A stretch of 45,457 bases of DNA from assembly GCA_017307785.1 (NCBI GenBank), contig JAFKGI010000057.1:1-45457 (forward strand), written 5' to 3'. Within the stretch, counting starts at the first letter, position 1; every line of letters starts with the position of its first letter. Under the pieces are notes generated by a model, which was not told the origin of the DNA, ran no database searches, and was given only the letters and a program-made list of their open reading frames with translations. The stretch is from Vulcanimicrobiota bacterium (lineage in GTDB: Bacteria > Vulcanimicrobiota > Xenobia > Xenobiales > JADMJV01). The position numbers and the translations under genes are program-made. Shown here one piece after another: positions 1-7,435 of this stretch.

Positions 1-299
1 GCACCCGACGAAAAGTGTAGGGAAAACCAGTACGCAACGAGCTCTCCAGGGAGCCAGACTCCTGCCAAACTTCATGGTAAACTAGAAAAAAAGTCTGAGG
101 AGTGGAAGGTTTCTGATGCAAAAACAGAATCTTATTCATAGGAAGCGGACCGAACTGTGAAGACACACCCCGAACACTTGTTTGAAAATTTCACCAAATG
201 GGAGGGAATGAATGTACTTCCAAGAACCGTTGGAATTCATTCGAGCAATTACAGACAGATATGCTTGGCAACGCTCTCAAGAGGAGGTCCAGTAAAACC
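1..299. other. AT-richer leader region, no supported gene
   Basis: No convincing protein-coding gene is seen here. The stretch is visibly poorer in G+C than the rest of the window and lies upstream of the XRE regulator. Coding potential in frame with that regulator extends back to an ATG at 198, but the ribosome binding site argues for a later start at 300. I could not find a promoter pair that I would defend. It may hold the regulator's own promoter and operator. Confidence 0.5.
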
Positions 300-302
300 A
301 TG
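281..302 (+). promoter_or_regulatory. Ribosome binding site fixing the XRE start
   Basis: A GAGGAGG stretch at 281-287 lies 12 nt before the ATG at 300. It is the only strong Shine-Dalgarno sequence in the frame, so it favours 300 over the in-frame ATG at 198. Confidence 0.7.
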
Positions 303-734
303 AGGAACCAGGCCTGGGCAAACTACGTGCGCGACCGCCGTAAGGCTCGCCAGTTAACCCGCCGAAAACTCGCCGAGTTGGCGAACATCGATCCGAGTTA
401 TGTAACTCTGATCGAGCGTGACGGATACGTACCCCGAAAAGACAAGGTGTTGGAAATCGCGCGAGCCATTCAGGCGGACGTAGACCACACACTGTTGGTC
501 GCGGGTTACGCGCCGGAACGCATCCCGGTGCGTGATCTATTGGAACGCATCGAGAACTTCAAGGCTGATAAGTGCTTAGAAAAAGAGCTTCGCACCGCCA
601 TCCGTGAATTGTTCAATTTAACCGCTGGTGAGCAGCGTAAGGTCGCCGAAATGCTGAACGCGTACGTGAAGACGATCCGCGACCAAAAACCCAAAGTCCG
701 CCGAGCGAAGCGCGCCGTAGGGAGCCAAGCTTAA
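300..734 (+). CDS. XRE-family helix-turn-helix regulator
   Basis: A 144-residue DNA-binding protein. The N-terminal 70 residues form an XRE/Cro helix-turn-helix with the usual succession RRKARQLTRRKLAELANID, then SYVTLIERDGYVPRKDKV. The C-terminal half is charged and predicted helical (ELRTAIRELFNLTAGEQRKV), and ends in a Lys/Arg-rich tail. I see no ligand-binding or peptidase domain, so the effector is unknown. The start at 300 is chosen for its Shine-Dalgarno sequence; an ATG at 198 would add 34 residues of poorly structured sequence. A strong terminator follows, so it is probably monocistronic or lightly coupled to the ClpP-like gene downstream. Base composition is less GC-rich than its neighbours, which may indicate recent acquisition. 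Its target is not visible. Confidence 0.85.
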   Translation: MRNQAWANYVRDRRKARQLTRRKLAELANIDPSYVTLIERDGYVPRKDKVLEIARAIQADVDHTLLVAGYAPERIPVRDLLERIENFKADKCLEKELRTAIRELFNLTAGEQRKVAEMLNAYVKTIRDQKPKVRRAKRAVGSQA

Positions 735-765
735 AAAGAGACCCAGGTAGGCCTAGGTGTCAAAG

Positions 766-789
766 GCCCCGCGGCGGCGGGGCTTTTTT
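766..789 (+). terminator. Rho-independent terminator after the XRE gene
   Basis: Perfect 7-bp stem GCCCCGC (766-772) and GCGGGGC (777-783) around a 4-nt loop, followed by six T. It sits 32 nt past the XRE stop and ends only 22 nt before the next start codon. Confidence 0.9.
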
Positions 790-811
790 ATTTCCCGACG
801 AACAGCCAGGA

Positions 812-1336
812 ATGTCCGAACAAGCTCAACAAATGCTGGCCAGGCTGCTGAAAGACCGCATCGTCTACGTAGCCGACCCCATCAGCGACGAAGTCGCCCT
901 GCTGGTCTCCGCCCAACTCAAAGCGCTGGAAAGCTCTCCCTCCCCCGTCACCTTGTACCTGACCGGCAAAGGTGGCCCCACCTCGGCCGTCATCGCCATC
1001 TACGAAGCCATGCGCTCCACCAGTTACGCCATTCGCACGGTGGCCATGGGTCGCATCGAAGGCTGGGCTGCCCTGCTGGTGGCGGCCGGCGAGCCGGGCG
1101 CTCGCTGCGCCGCGCCGGCGGCCCATTTCGTGATCGGTCCGCCCGAAGTGGACGGAGCGGGGATGGATTTTCAAGCTTACATGGCCCGCAACCGCAGCGT
1201 TTGCGAAACTTTCAACCAGATGATGGCTCACCACACCGGGCAAAGCGCGGATGCAATCGGCGCCATCAAGCAACCACGCCACTTGTCTGGCCAGGAAGCG
1301 ATTCAATTCGGCATCATTGACGCGATCCTAGAATAG
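812..1336 (+). CDS. ClpP-fold pseudoprotease (ClpR-like)
   Basis: A 174-residue protein with the ClpP/crotonase fold. Recognisable ClpP features are the TLYLTGKGG strand-turn, AMGRIEGWAALLVAAGEPGAR in place of the serine-helix segment, HFVIGPP in place of the histidine strand, and the closing LSGQEAIQFGIIDAIL. Aligned by eye with E. coli ClpP, the nucleophilic Ser is Gly84, the His is Gly109 and the Asp is Pro155, so all three catalytic residues are lost. It is therefore unlikely to cleave peptides. It may be a structural subunit in a mixed Clp ring, as ClpR is in cyanobacteria and plastids, or a repurposed scaffold. No clpX, clpA or active clpP is nearby. The start follows a weak CCAGGA site. 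It converges with the YkgJ gene, overlapping 9 nt. Confidence 0.85.
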   Translation: MSEQAQQMLARLLKDRIVYVADPISDEVALLVSAQLKALESSPSPVTLYLTGKGGPTSAVIAIYEAMRSTSYAIRTVAMGRIEGWAALLVAAGEPGARCAAPAAHFVIGPPEVDGAGMDFQAYMARNRSVCETFNQMMAHHTGQSADAIGAIKQPRHLSGQEAIQFGIIDAILE

Positions 1337-2317
1337 ACAGCCGGACAAAAGCCCGAAAACTCGCTCAATTCCGCGCCCGTGGCCGATCGTCATTTCAATC
1401 CGTGCCAGTGCCTGATGTTCGTCCGTCAGGCGCGCCAACACCCGGTACAACGGGACGGGGGCCCAATTGACCAGTAAACCTGCCAGCGCATTGTCGCAAA
1501 GCAAATGCTGGCGGCGAAACCAGAGACTGCGCCGATAGCGCTCCAACTCCGACTCCTCTTCGAAAGGCGTGCCGCACCACTCGAGCAGCTGAGCGCCGCT
1601 CCCGCAGTAGTCGAATTGAGGAATTTTCACCTCTCCCCCATCCTCAAGTGCTCGATCCAGTTCTTCCCAAAGCCGCTGGTCATGGTCCAGGCACGGCTTC
1701 AACAAGGCCCCCAGCACCAATCGACGCGGCCAGGACATGTCGCCGGGTTGGCCCTGAGAAGGCTCCAGAGCATCCCAACTTCGACCCGAGCGAGCCTGTT
1801 CCAGACAACGCAGCAGGCAGAGCGCCCACAACTCGCTCGACACCGCCTCCTCGAAGCGCCGATGAAAGTCCCGCGATTCATCCCACTGGGCGACAATCTC
1901 GGCGACGGCCGGATTGCGATCCAGACACTGTTCCAACTCGGCTCGCTGGTCACTCAAAGGCGGGCCCTCGGCCTGGAGAACGGCGGTACAAGTATAGGAA
2001 GCGCTGACTCGAAGACCGTCGGGAGTATCGATGAAAAACCAGGGGTACTGCCGACAGAAATCCGGCTTGTAGCGAACGCCCAGTTGGCAGTGCAGACTAC
2101 ACAGGTTGTCTTGCAAAAAGCGACAGCCGTGCGAGTCGCGAGCCAGACGCACCCGGCCCTCTTCCTGCACAAAGGCGGTGTCGGAAGTCAGTCCCAGGCC
2201 CGCAAGATGCGGCGCAATACGAGACGGCAGGTCGCGGTGAACCCAGATGTCCCAATCGTGGCTGCAGCTCTTCCCGCAGCGCACACAGCCGTAGCGAATT
2301 TCCGGATCGAAAATCAC
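1328..2317 (-). CDS. YkgJ-family Cys-cluster protein
   Basis: A 329-residue protein of the YkgJ (zinc/iron-chelating) family. The N-terminus has the signature GCVRCGKSC, giving Cys11, Cys14 and Cys18. A second part of the signature follows as CRFLQDNLCSLHCQLGVRYK and then DFCRQYPW. The conserved cysteines are thought to bind a metal or an Fe-S cluster; the cellular role of the family is unknown. The C-terminal 200 residues have no recognised domain. The start is GTG at 2317, which forms a GTGA overlap with the stop of the upstream membrane protein, so translation is probably coupled. It is the last gene of the pentose-phosphate operon, though nothing in the protein itself ties it to that pathway. 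Confidence 0.85.
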   Translation of the reverse strand: MIFDPEIRYGCVRCGKSCSHDWDIWVHRDLPSRIAPHLAGLGLTSDTAFVQEEGRVRLARDSHGCRFLQDNLCSLHCQLGVRYKPDFCRQYPWFFIDTPDGLRVSASYTCTAVLQAEGPPLSDQRAELEQCLDRNPAVAEIVAQWDESRDFHRRFEEAVSSELWALCLLRCLEQARSGRSWDALEPSQGQPGDMSWPRRLVLGALLKPCLDHDQRLWEELDRALEDGGEVKIPQFDYCGSGAQLLEWCGTPFEEESELERYRRSLWFRRQHLLCDNALAGLLVNWAPVPLYRVLARLTDEHQALARIEMTIGHGRGIERVFGLLSGCLF

Positions 2318-2511
2318 CGTTCGAAGCGTAGATAGAGCGCAATGGCGGCGATAGCCAGCAGCATGATGGCCAGAGAGCCCCAGGCGAAAACCGGGGTAAT
2401 CCGCTTGCTGCGCCGATATCCTCGCGCTGCCGGCAGCAGACTGACGACGGCCAGCAAGACGGCCGCCGCCGCCACGTCCACCCCGTAGACCCGCAGCGTC
2501 TCCACCACCAT
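2314..2511 (-). CDS. Small integral membrane protein
   Basis: About 65 residues with two clear hydrophobic helices, VDVAAAAVLLAVVSLLPAA and VFAWGSLAIMLLAIAAIALY, joined by an Arg/Lys-rich loop (RGYRRSKR) that would lie in the cytoplasm. The frame is open and still hydrophobic upstream of the ATG at 2511 (LTYYLWLAIT), so a non-ATG start such as the CTG at 2541, just after the pgl stop, could give a third helix. I annotate from the first ATG. It overlaps the following YkgJ gene by GTGA. I do not recognise the family; its place in the operon suggests co-expression with pgl and zwf only. Confidence 0.6.
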   Translation of the reverse strand: MVVETLRVYGVDVAAAAVLLAVVSLLPAARGYRRSKRITPVFAWGSLAIMLLAIAAIALYLRFER

Positions 2512-2551
2512 CGTGATGGCCAGCCACAGGTAGTAAGTCAGCGCCTGGATA

Positions 2552-3232
2552 TTACCCGCCGAGTTCGGCGGCCGCCGCTTGGTCCAGGAAGAAATAGGTC
2601 CCTTCCCGCCCGCGCACGCCGGCAGCCGGATGCTGACCGTCCCGCAGAACTTCGCGCAGGGCCTTCGCCTTGCCGGCACCGGTGATCAGGAAAAGAACTT
2701 CCTTTGACTGATTCAGGTACGGGTAAGTCAGGGTCAGCCGGTGACTGTTGAACTTCTCCACCCAGTTGGCGATGGCCAGACGCTGCTTTTCTTCCAGGCC
2801 TTTGGTGCCCGGAAACAGCGAAGCCGTGTGCCCGTCATCCCCCATGCCCAACAAGCACAAGTCGACACCCTGGGGGCGCTGACGAACGACCTGCTCATAG
2901 TCCTCCGCGCTGGCATCCGCATCACCCAGAATCTTCCAGGGGTGCGCCTCGCCTACGCCGGAAATGCGATCGAGCAGAGCTTCTTTGACCATTCGGTAGT
3001 TGCTGTCCGCGTGGTCGTGGGGCACAAAGCGTTCGTCCCCCCAGAGCAAATGCAGGTCGCTCCAATTCAAGGGCTGGTCAGCCAGCATCCGGTACAGCTC
3101 TTTGGGGGTCGTACCTCCGGCCAGACTGACCCAAAAAGGACCGCCCTTGGAATGACGCTCAATCCAAAACTGCAGAGCCGCCCGGGCCACCGCACCCCCG
3201 TCCGGGAAAATTTCGATCTTAGGTTGACTCAT
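2552..3232 (-). CDS. pgl: 6-phosphogluconolactonase
   Basis: Hydrolyses 6-phosphoglucono-1,5-lactone to 6-phosphogluconate, the second step of the oxidative pentose-phosphate pathway, in the cytosol. The 226-residue length fits the DevB/Pgl family. Diagnostic segments are WVSLAGGTTPKELYRML near residue 35, HLLWGDERFVPHDHADSNY near residue 62, and CLLGMGDDGHTASLFPG in the second half. The ATG overlaps the opcA stop in an ATGA. The enzyme is encoded directly after the dehydrogenase and its assembly factor, which makes the assignment secure. Confidence 0.95.
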   Translation of the reverse strand: MSQPKIEIFPDGGAVARAALQFWIERHSKGGPFWVSLAGGTTPKELYRMLADQPLNWSDLHLLWGDERFVPHDHADSNYRMVKEALLDRISGVGEAHPWKILGDADASAEDYEQVVRQRPQGVDLCLLGMGDDGHTASLFPGTKGLEEKQRLAIANWVEKFNSHRLTLTYPYLNQSKEVLFLITGAGKAKALREVLRDGQHPAAGVRGREGTYFFLDQAAAAELGG

Positions 3233-4392
3233 ACGGCCTCCGGCTTCAGACTGCCGCTCATTTCCAGCAGTGTGTCCAGCGATTTCTCAAAGAGCGCGTC
3301 ACGACGGTCGGTCTCCAACTCCTGACCCATAAGGGTCAGATTGTTGAGCCGCTCCAAATGCAGGCGATGGCCGGAGGCACCGCTGGCGCAAGCCGGTCCG
3401 GTAGCTCCCAGGACGAGCGTGGCGCTGTTGTTGGAGTCACGCTCGACCGAAAGGCGGAACGACTGACCGTCGCAGTGACCACGGAGACTGACGCGAACCG
3501 GCCGCCCCAGCAAGTCCTCATCGTCCGTGCTGCGGGTGTAGAAGCGCATCGACAGCTTCTCGAAACTGACCTCGTAGCCGCCCGGGACGGGATGCAGCGC
3601 GCTGGTCAGCTTCCAGTGCAGTTGATGACTCAGCCAGGCTGCCAGATAGAGCACCGACAGATGCGGCACCGTATCTCCAGGCATGGACCAGCCCTCCAGC
3701 TCGACGGTCTCGACCAGTTGCAGCAGCTTGCGACGATCCGGCCGGTCAAAGAGACCGGCGATCCAATCACGCCAGACGTAGAGGCGAGCCCAGCTCACGT
3801 CGGTGAAAGCCTGACTGGCCAGATACGGGTCACGAATCAGCTTGCGCAGGGGAAGCACCGGTGCGATGACCTCTTCCATGCTCTTGCCGCCTTCGACGCC
3901 GCTGTTGATGACCAGACGCGTACAGTTTTCCACCAGAGCCAGGAACCAGCTGGCCTCGTAAGGAGGCTGGCCGCGCCAGATGGTCACCATGGGTAGCCCA
4001 TCCTGCCAGAGGGGCGCCACCATGCTCGGCAACGGCTTGCCGTCATTGGGAAAGTGGAGCCCGATCAGCTCACCGGCCGGATGCTTTTTGCGCATGTAGG
4101 GACTGAGCAAACCGGTCACCGGCCCCGTGTAGTCGGCGTCAAAGACGACCACCACGGTCCGGCCCGGATACTGTTGCATCAGCTCATCCAGGTCTTTATC
4201 CAGCCCCCTGGCTTCCGCCGGAGAACCGCAAAGAATCAGCAGATTGTGCGTGCACAATCGGGCGTGATGGGTGTCGGGATGGTCTTCCTGGTACTGCTTG
4301 TAAAGCTTGGCCAGAGTGGAAGGCAACTTGTGCGGGTCGACCTCCTTTGTGTCCCGGACAAAGAGAAGGTTGCGGAACTCCTCTTGGGTCAC
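3229..4392 (-). CDS. opcA: Glucose-6-phosphate dehydrogenase assembly protein OpcA
   Basis: A 387-residue OpcA homologue. In cyanobacteria OpcA is an allosteric effector that promotes activation of glucose-6-phosphate dehydrogenase and links it to redox state. Recognisable parts include the Rossmann-like N-terminal half with TVVVVFDADYTGPVTGLL and the central segment WARLYVWRDWIAGLFDRP that is typical of the family. Length is close to the cyanobacterial proteins. It is coupled by ATGA overlaps to zwf upstream and pgl downstream, the classical setting. Presence of OpcA is restricted to a few phyla and so helps taxonomy. Confidence 0.92.
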   Translation of the reverse strand: MTQEEFRNLLFVRDTKEVDPHKLPSTLAKLYKQYQEDHPDTHHARLCTHNLLILCGSPAEARGLDKDLDELMQQYPGRTVVVVFDADYTGPVTGLLSPYMRKKHPAGELIGLHFPNDGKPLPSMVAPLWQDGLPMVTIWRGQPPYEASWFLALVENCTRLVINSGVEGGKSMEEVIAPVLPLRKLIRDPYLASQAFTDVSWARLYVWRDWIAGLFDRPDRRKLLQLVETVELEGWSMPGDTVPHLSVLYLAAWLSHQLHWKLTSALHPVPGGYEVSFEKLSMRFYTRSTDDEDLLGRPVRVSLRGHCDGQSFRLSVERDSNNSATLVLGATGPACASGASGHRLHLERLNNLTLMGQELETDRRDALFEKSLDTLLEMSGSLKPEAV

Positions 4393-5921
4393 AGCTTCCT
4401 CCAGTAACGTCCCTCGTCTTCCATCCAGGTTTCGGCCTGGCGCGGGCCTTCACGGCCGGCTTCGTAGGTGGGCAATGGATTGGTATCGGCTGCCCAGGCA
4501 TCGAGAATCGGCTGAGTCACGTGCCAGGCCAGTTCGACCGCATCCCCACGATTGTAGAGAGTCGGATCGCCAATCATGCAGTCGTGCAGCAGACGGGCGT
4601 AAGCGGGCGGCGAGGGGGTGGCGAACGAGGTTCCGTAGTCGAAGTCCATGTTCACCCAGCGCAGGCGCCGGGTCATACCGGGGATCTTCGTGCCGAAACG
4701 AATCGAGATACCCTCTTCCGGTCCGATGCGCAGCACCAACACGTTCGGGTCCAGCTTGTCTCCTTCATTGGCTCCGAAGAGCATGAGCGGAGCCGGCTTG
4801 AATACGACCGCGATTTCGGTCACCTTGCGCGCCAGGCGCTTGCCGGTGCGCAGATAGAAGGGAACTCCCTCCCAACGCCAGTTATCCAGGAAAAAGCGGA
4901 CGGCCGCGTAGGTCTCGGTGCGAGACTCGGGCGACACGTTCTTCTCCTGCAGGTAGCCGGGAACCGGTTTGCCATCGATAAAGCCAGGCCCATATTGAGC
5001 ACGGACCGTATTTTCCGCCACTTCCTCCGGCTTGTAGATGCGCAAAGCCTTGAAGACCTTGGACTTCTCGTCACGCACCGAGTCATCCAGCGCGCTGGCG
5101 GGAGGTTCCATGGCAACCAGTGCCAGCAGTTGCAGCAGGTGGTTCTGCACCATGTCCTTGAGAGCACCGAAATGATCGTAGTAACCGGCACGTTCTTCCA
5201 CGCCCAGCGACTCGGCCGCGGTGATCTGGATATGGTCGATGTAGCGACGATTCCAGACCGGTTCGAAGATGGTGTTGGCGAAGCGGAAAGCCAGAATATT
5301 CTGAACGGTTTCCTTGCCCAGGTAGTGATCGATACGGTAGATCTTGCTTTCCGGGACCAACCGAAGGATATCCTTGTTCAGCTTGGTGGCCGAGGCCAGG
5401 TCGATGCCGAACGGCTTCTCCAGAATCACGCGCACCCAGTTGTCTTCGGGATCCGCATAAGAGGGCGGATCCAGCAAGCCCTGCTGACTCAGATGACCCA
5501 GGATGGTTGGGAAATCGTCGGGGGCCACCGCCAGATAGAACAGGCGATTGCCCTGCGTCCCGCGATTGTGATCGATTTCCTCCAGGCGAGCCTTGAGACG
5601 CTGGTAGGTCTCTTCCTGGTGGTGGTCGCCACTCATATAAAAGACGCCGCGCGAGAAAGTGTCCCAGTTGGTGGCGTTGCCGGACTCCGGCTTGACTTTG
5701 GTGCGGAACTCCCCGTCGCTGAAGGGGCGGCGAGAGATACCCAGCACCGAAAGCTCGGGAGCGACCAGGCGCTGTTCGGAGAGAGCAAACAGCGACGGAA
5801 TGAGCATGCGCTCGGTCAAGTCACCCGAGGCTCCGAAAATCACGATGGTACAGGGGTCGGCCGTGCGCGCGCTGCTCAAACCTTCGCGCAGGGGGTTGGT
5901 TTCGATGGTGGCGTTGGTCAT
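4389..5921 (-). CDS. zwf: Glucose-6-phosphate 1-dehydrogenase
   Basis: Oxidises glucose-6-phosphate to 6-phosphogluconolactone with NADP+ as the usual acceptor; first step of the oxidative pentose-phosphate pathway. The 510-residue length is normal. The coenzyme-binding motif GASGDLTERML lies at 30-40, EKPFG at 168-172, and the active-site signature RIDHYLGKE at 196-204 with its catalytic His. The C-terminal substrate and tetramer domain is complete. The start overlaps the tal stop (ATGA) and the stop overlaps opcA (ATGA), so the four genes are very probably one transcript. Confidence 0.97.
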   Translation of the reverse strand: MTNATIETNPLREGLSSARTADPCTIVIFGASGDLTERMLIPSLFALSEQRLVAPELSVLGISRRPFSDGEFRTKVKPESGNATNWDTFSRGVFYMSGDHHQEETYQRLKARLEEIDHNRGTQGNRLFYLAVAPDDFPTILGHLSQQGLLDPPSYADPEDNWVRVILEKPFGIDLASATKLNKDILRLVPESKIYRIDHYLGKETVQNILAFRFANTIFEPVWNRRYIDHIQITAAESLGVEERAGYYDHFGALKDMVQNHLLQLLALVAMEPPASALDDSVRDEKSKVFKALRIYKPEEVAENTVRAQYGPGFIDGKPVPGYLQEKNVSPESRTETYAAVRFFLDNWRWEGVPFYLRTGKRLARKVTEIAVVFKPAPLMLFGANEGDKLDPNVLVLRIGPEEGISIRFGTKIPGMTRRLRWVNMDFDYGTSFATPSPPAYARLLHDCMIGDPTLYNRGDAVELAWHVTQPILDAWAADTNPLPTYEAGREGPRQAETWMEDEGRYWRKL

Positions 5922-7024
5922 ACCGAGAGTGTCTGCACCGAGCGCTTGATGGTCTCGACCAGGTCCTGATAGGACTCGGCGAATTTATCCACGCCTTCTT
6001 TCTCGAGAGTATTCAAAGTGACGTCGGCCAGGTCCACTCCGGCCGCCTTCAAGTCGGCCAGGGTCTTTTCAGCTGCCTTGAGGTGATCGGCAGTCAGAGT
6101 GGGCGCCGTCTTGCCGTGATCCATCACAGCCGTCAACGTGGCCTCGGGCATGGTGTTGACGCAGTGCGGCCCCACCAGCTCGTCCACATACAGGGTGTCG
6201 GGAAAGGCCTTGTTCTTGGTGCCGGTGCTGGCCCATAGCGGGCGCATAATCTGAGCGCCCTGGGCGGCCAGCTTCTGCCAGCGCTCGGAGGCGACCCGTT
6301 TCTCGAACTGAGCGTAAGCGGCGCGGGCGTTGGCCACGGCCACCTTTCCCAACAGGGCTTGCTTCTGGTCGTCGCTCAGATTCAGCTTCTCGAAACGCTT
6401 CTCGACTTCGGTGTCCACCCGGCTCACGAAGAAACTGGCCACGGTGGCAATCTTGTCGATCGGGTGACCGGCCTGGGCGCGGGCTTCCAGGGCCTCCATG
6501 TGAGCGGTCATCACTTCGTCGTAACGTTCCACCGCGAAGAGCAGGGTGACGTTGACATTGAAGCCCTCTTCCACCAGGGCCCGAATGACGGGCAGACCTT
6601 CTTTGGTGGCCGGCACTTTGAGCATCAGGTTCGCGCGGTCGACTTTGGGCCAGAGCATCTTGCCCTGGGCGATACTGCCCTGGCTATTGCGAGCCTTGGT
6701 GGGGTCGAGCTCCAGGCTGACAAACCCATCTTTGCCACCGCTCTCTTTGTAAAGCGGCAGGAACTTGTCACAGGCGCCCTGGACATCGGCCACCATCAGC
6801 TCCCAGCAAATATCTTCCGGGCTCAGACCCTCCTTGGAGAGTTTGCGGATGTCATCATCGTAGGTCTTGCTGCCCCGAATGGCGCCCTGGAAGATGGTGG
6901 GGTTGGAAGTCTGGCCGCGCATCCCCTGATCCACCCACCCCTGCAAAAACCCGCTGTGCAGCATATCGCGGCTGAGAGAGTCCAGCCAGACCGATACACC
7001 TTGTTCTAAAAGCTTCTTCAACAT
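5918..7024 (-). CDS. tal: Transaldolase
   Basis: Transfers a dihydroxyacetone unit between sedoheptulose-7-phosphate and glyceraldehyde-3-phosphate in the non-oxidative pentose-phosphate pathway. The 368-residue protein belongs to the long bacterial class found next to zwf in actinobacteria and cyanobacteria. GQTSNPTIFQ at 37-46 is the family's substrate-binding segment. Lys136 in LMLKVPATKEG is the Schiff-base lysine, and NVNVTLLFAVERY follows as expected. Start chosen at 7024 because GGAGGTG lies just upstream (about 7031-7036); the open frame upstream is Lys/Arg/Pro-rich and unlike the family. First gene of the tal-zwf-opcA-pgl operon. Confidence 0.96.
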   Translation of the reverse strand: MLKKLLEQGVSVWLDSLSRDMLHSGFLQGWVDQGMRGQTSNPTIFQGAIRGSKTYDDDIRKLSKEGLSPEDICWELMVADVQGACDKFLPLYKESGGKDGFVSLELDPTKARNSQGSIAQGKMLWPKVDRANLMLKVPATKEGLPVIRALVEEGFNVNVTLLFAVERYDEVMTAHMEALEARAQAGHPIDKIATVASFFVSRVDTEVEKRFEKLNLSDDQKQALLGKVAVANARAAYAQFEKRVASERWQKLAAQGAQIMRPLWASTGTKNKAFPDTLYVDELVGPHCVNTMPEATLTAVMDHGKTAPTLTADHLKAAEKTLADLKAAGVDLADVTLNTLEKEGVDKFAESYQDLVETIKRSVQTLSV

Positions 7025-7073
7025 AAAGCACCTCCAGTCAAAAGTCCTCTTGACGGGCTTTTTACGAGGCTGG

Positions 7074-7391
7074 CTAGGGTTCCTTGTTGGCTTCTCTCCG
7101 GCGGCGTGCCAATACACTCGAAGGAATGGCCACAGCCCCGAGGCTCCCCAGCACGATCCCTACCGGCCCGGCCAGGAACGAGATGACGCCATGGGCCACG
7201 GAAAGCACCGCGTTGAGACGTTCAGGAAAATGTATGAGGGAATCCAGCGTGGTGGGGACCTTACGGGCCAGGGTCTGAGGAGAGAGGGTCACGCGGTCCA
7301 GGACCGAGGGCGTGCTCTCTTCTTGGGCCGCCACGATGGGAGCGAGCAGCCGGTAGACATATGGGTTCGGAGGCGTGGGCTGGACTTGCAC
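7074..7391 (-). CDS. Hypothetical protein with a hydrophobic C-terminal segment
   Basis: About 105 residues from a GTG start at 7391, lying between the beta-propeller lipoprotein gene and tal on the same strand. The first half is Pro/Thr-rich and polar; the second half contains LSVAHGVISFLAGPVGIVLGSLGAVAI, long enough for one or two membrane spans, and ends in a basic tail (ARRRREANKEP). No good Shine-Dalgarno sequence is visible, and the start is uncertain. I do not recognise the family. Codon pattern and position are consistent with a real gene, but it could be shorter. Confidence 0.5.
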   Translation of the reverse strand: MQVQPTPPNPYVYRLLAPIVAAQEESTPSVLDRVTLSPQTLARKVPTTLDSLIHFPERLNAVLSVAHGVISFLAGPVGIVLGSLGAVAIPSSVLARRRREANKEP

Positions 7392-7435
7392 TGGAGCCAG
7401 TCTAAGCCAGGGCGGATAAAGACCGCCAAAATCCG

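Noticed and set aside
116..160. 14-codon ORF with a GGAAGG site at about 104-109
   Set aside because: Too short and without a downstream partner close enough; the next start is 140 nt away and no promoter is clear. Possible leader but not supported.
4347..5969. 540-codon open frame on the plus strand opposite zwf
   Set aside because: It lies fully antisense to zwf, whose motifs are intact. Long antisense frames arise from GC-rich codon bias, and the product has no recognisable domain.
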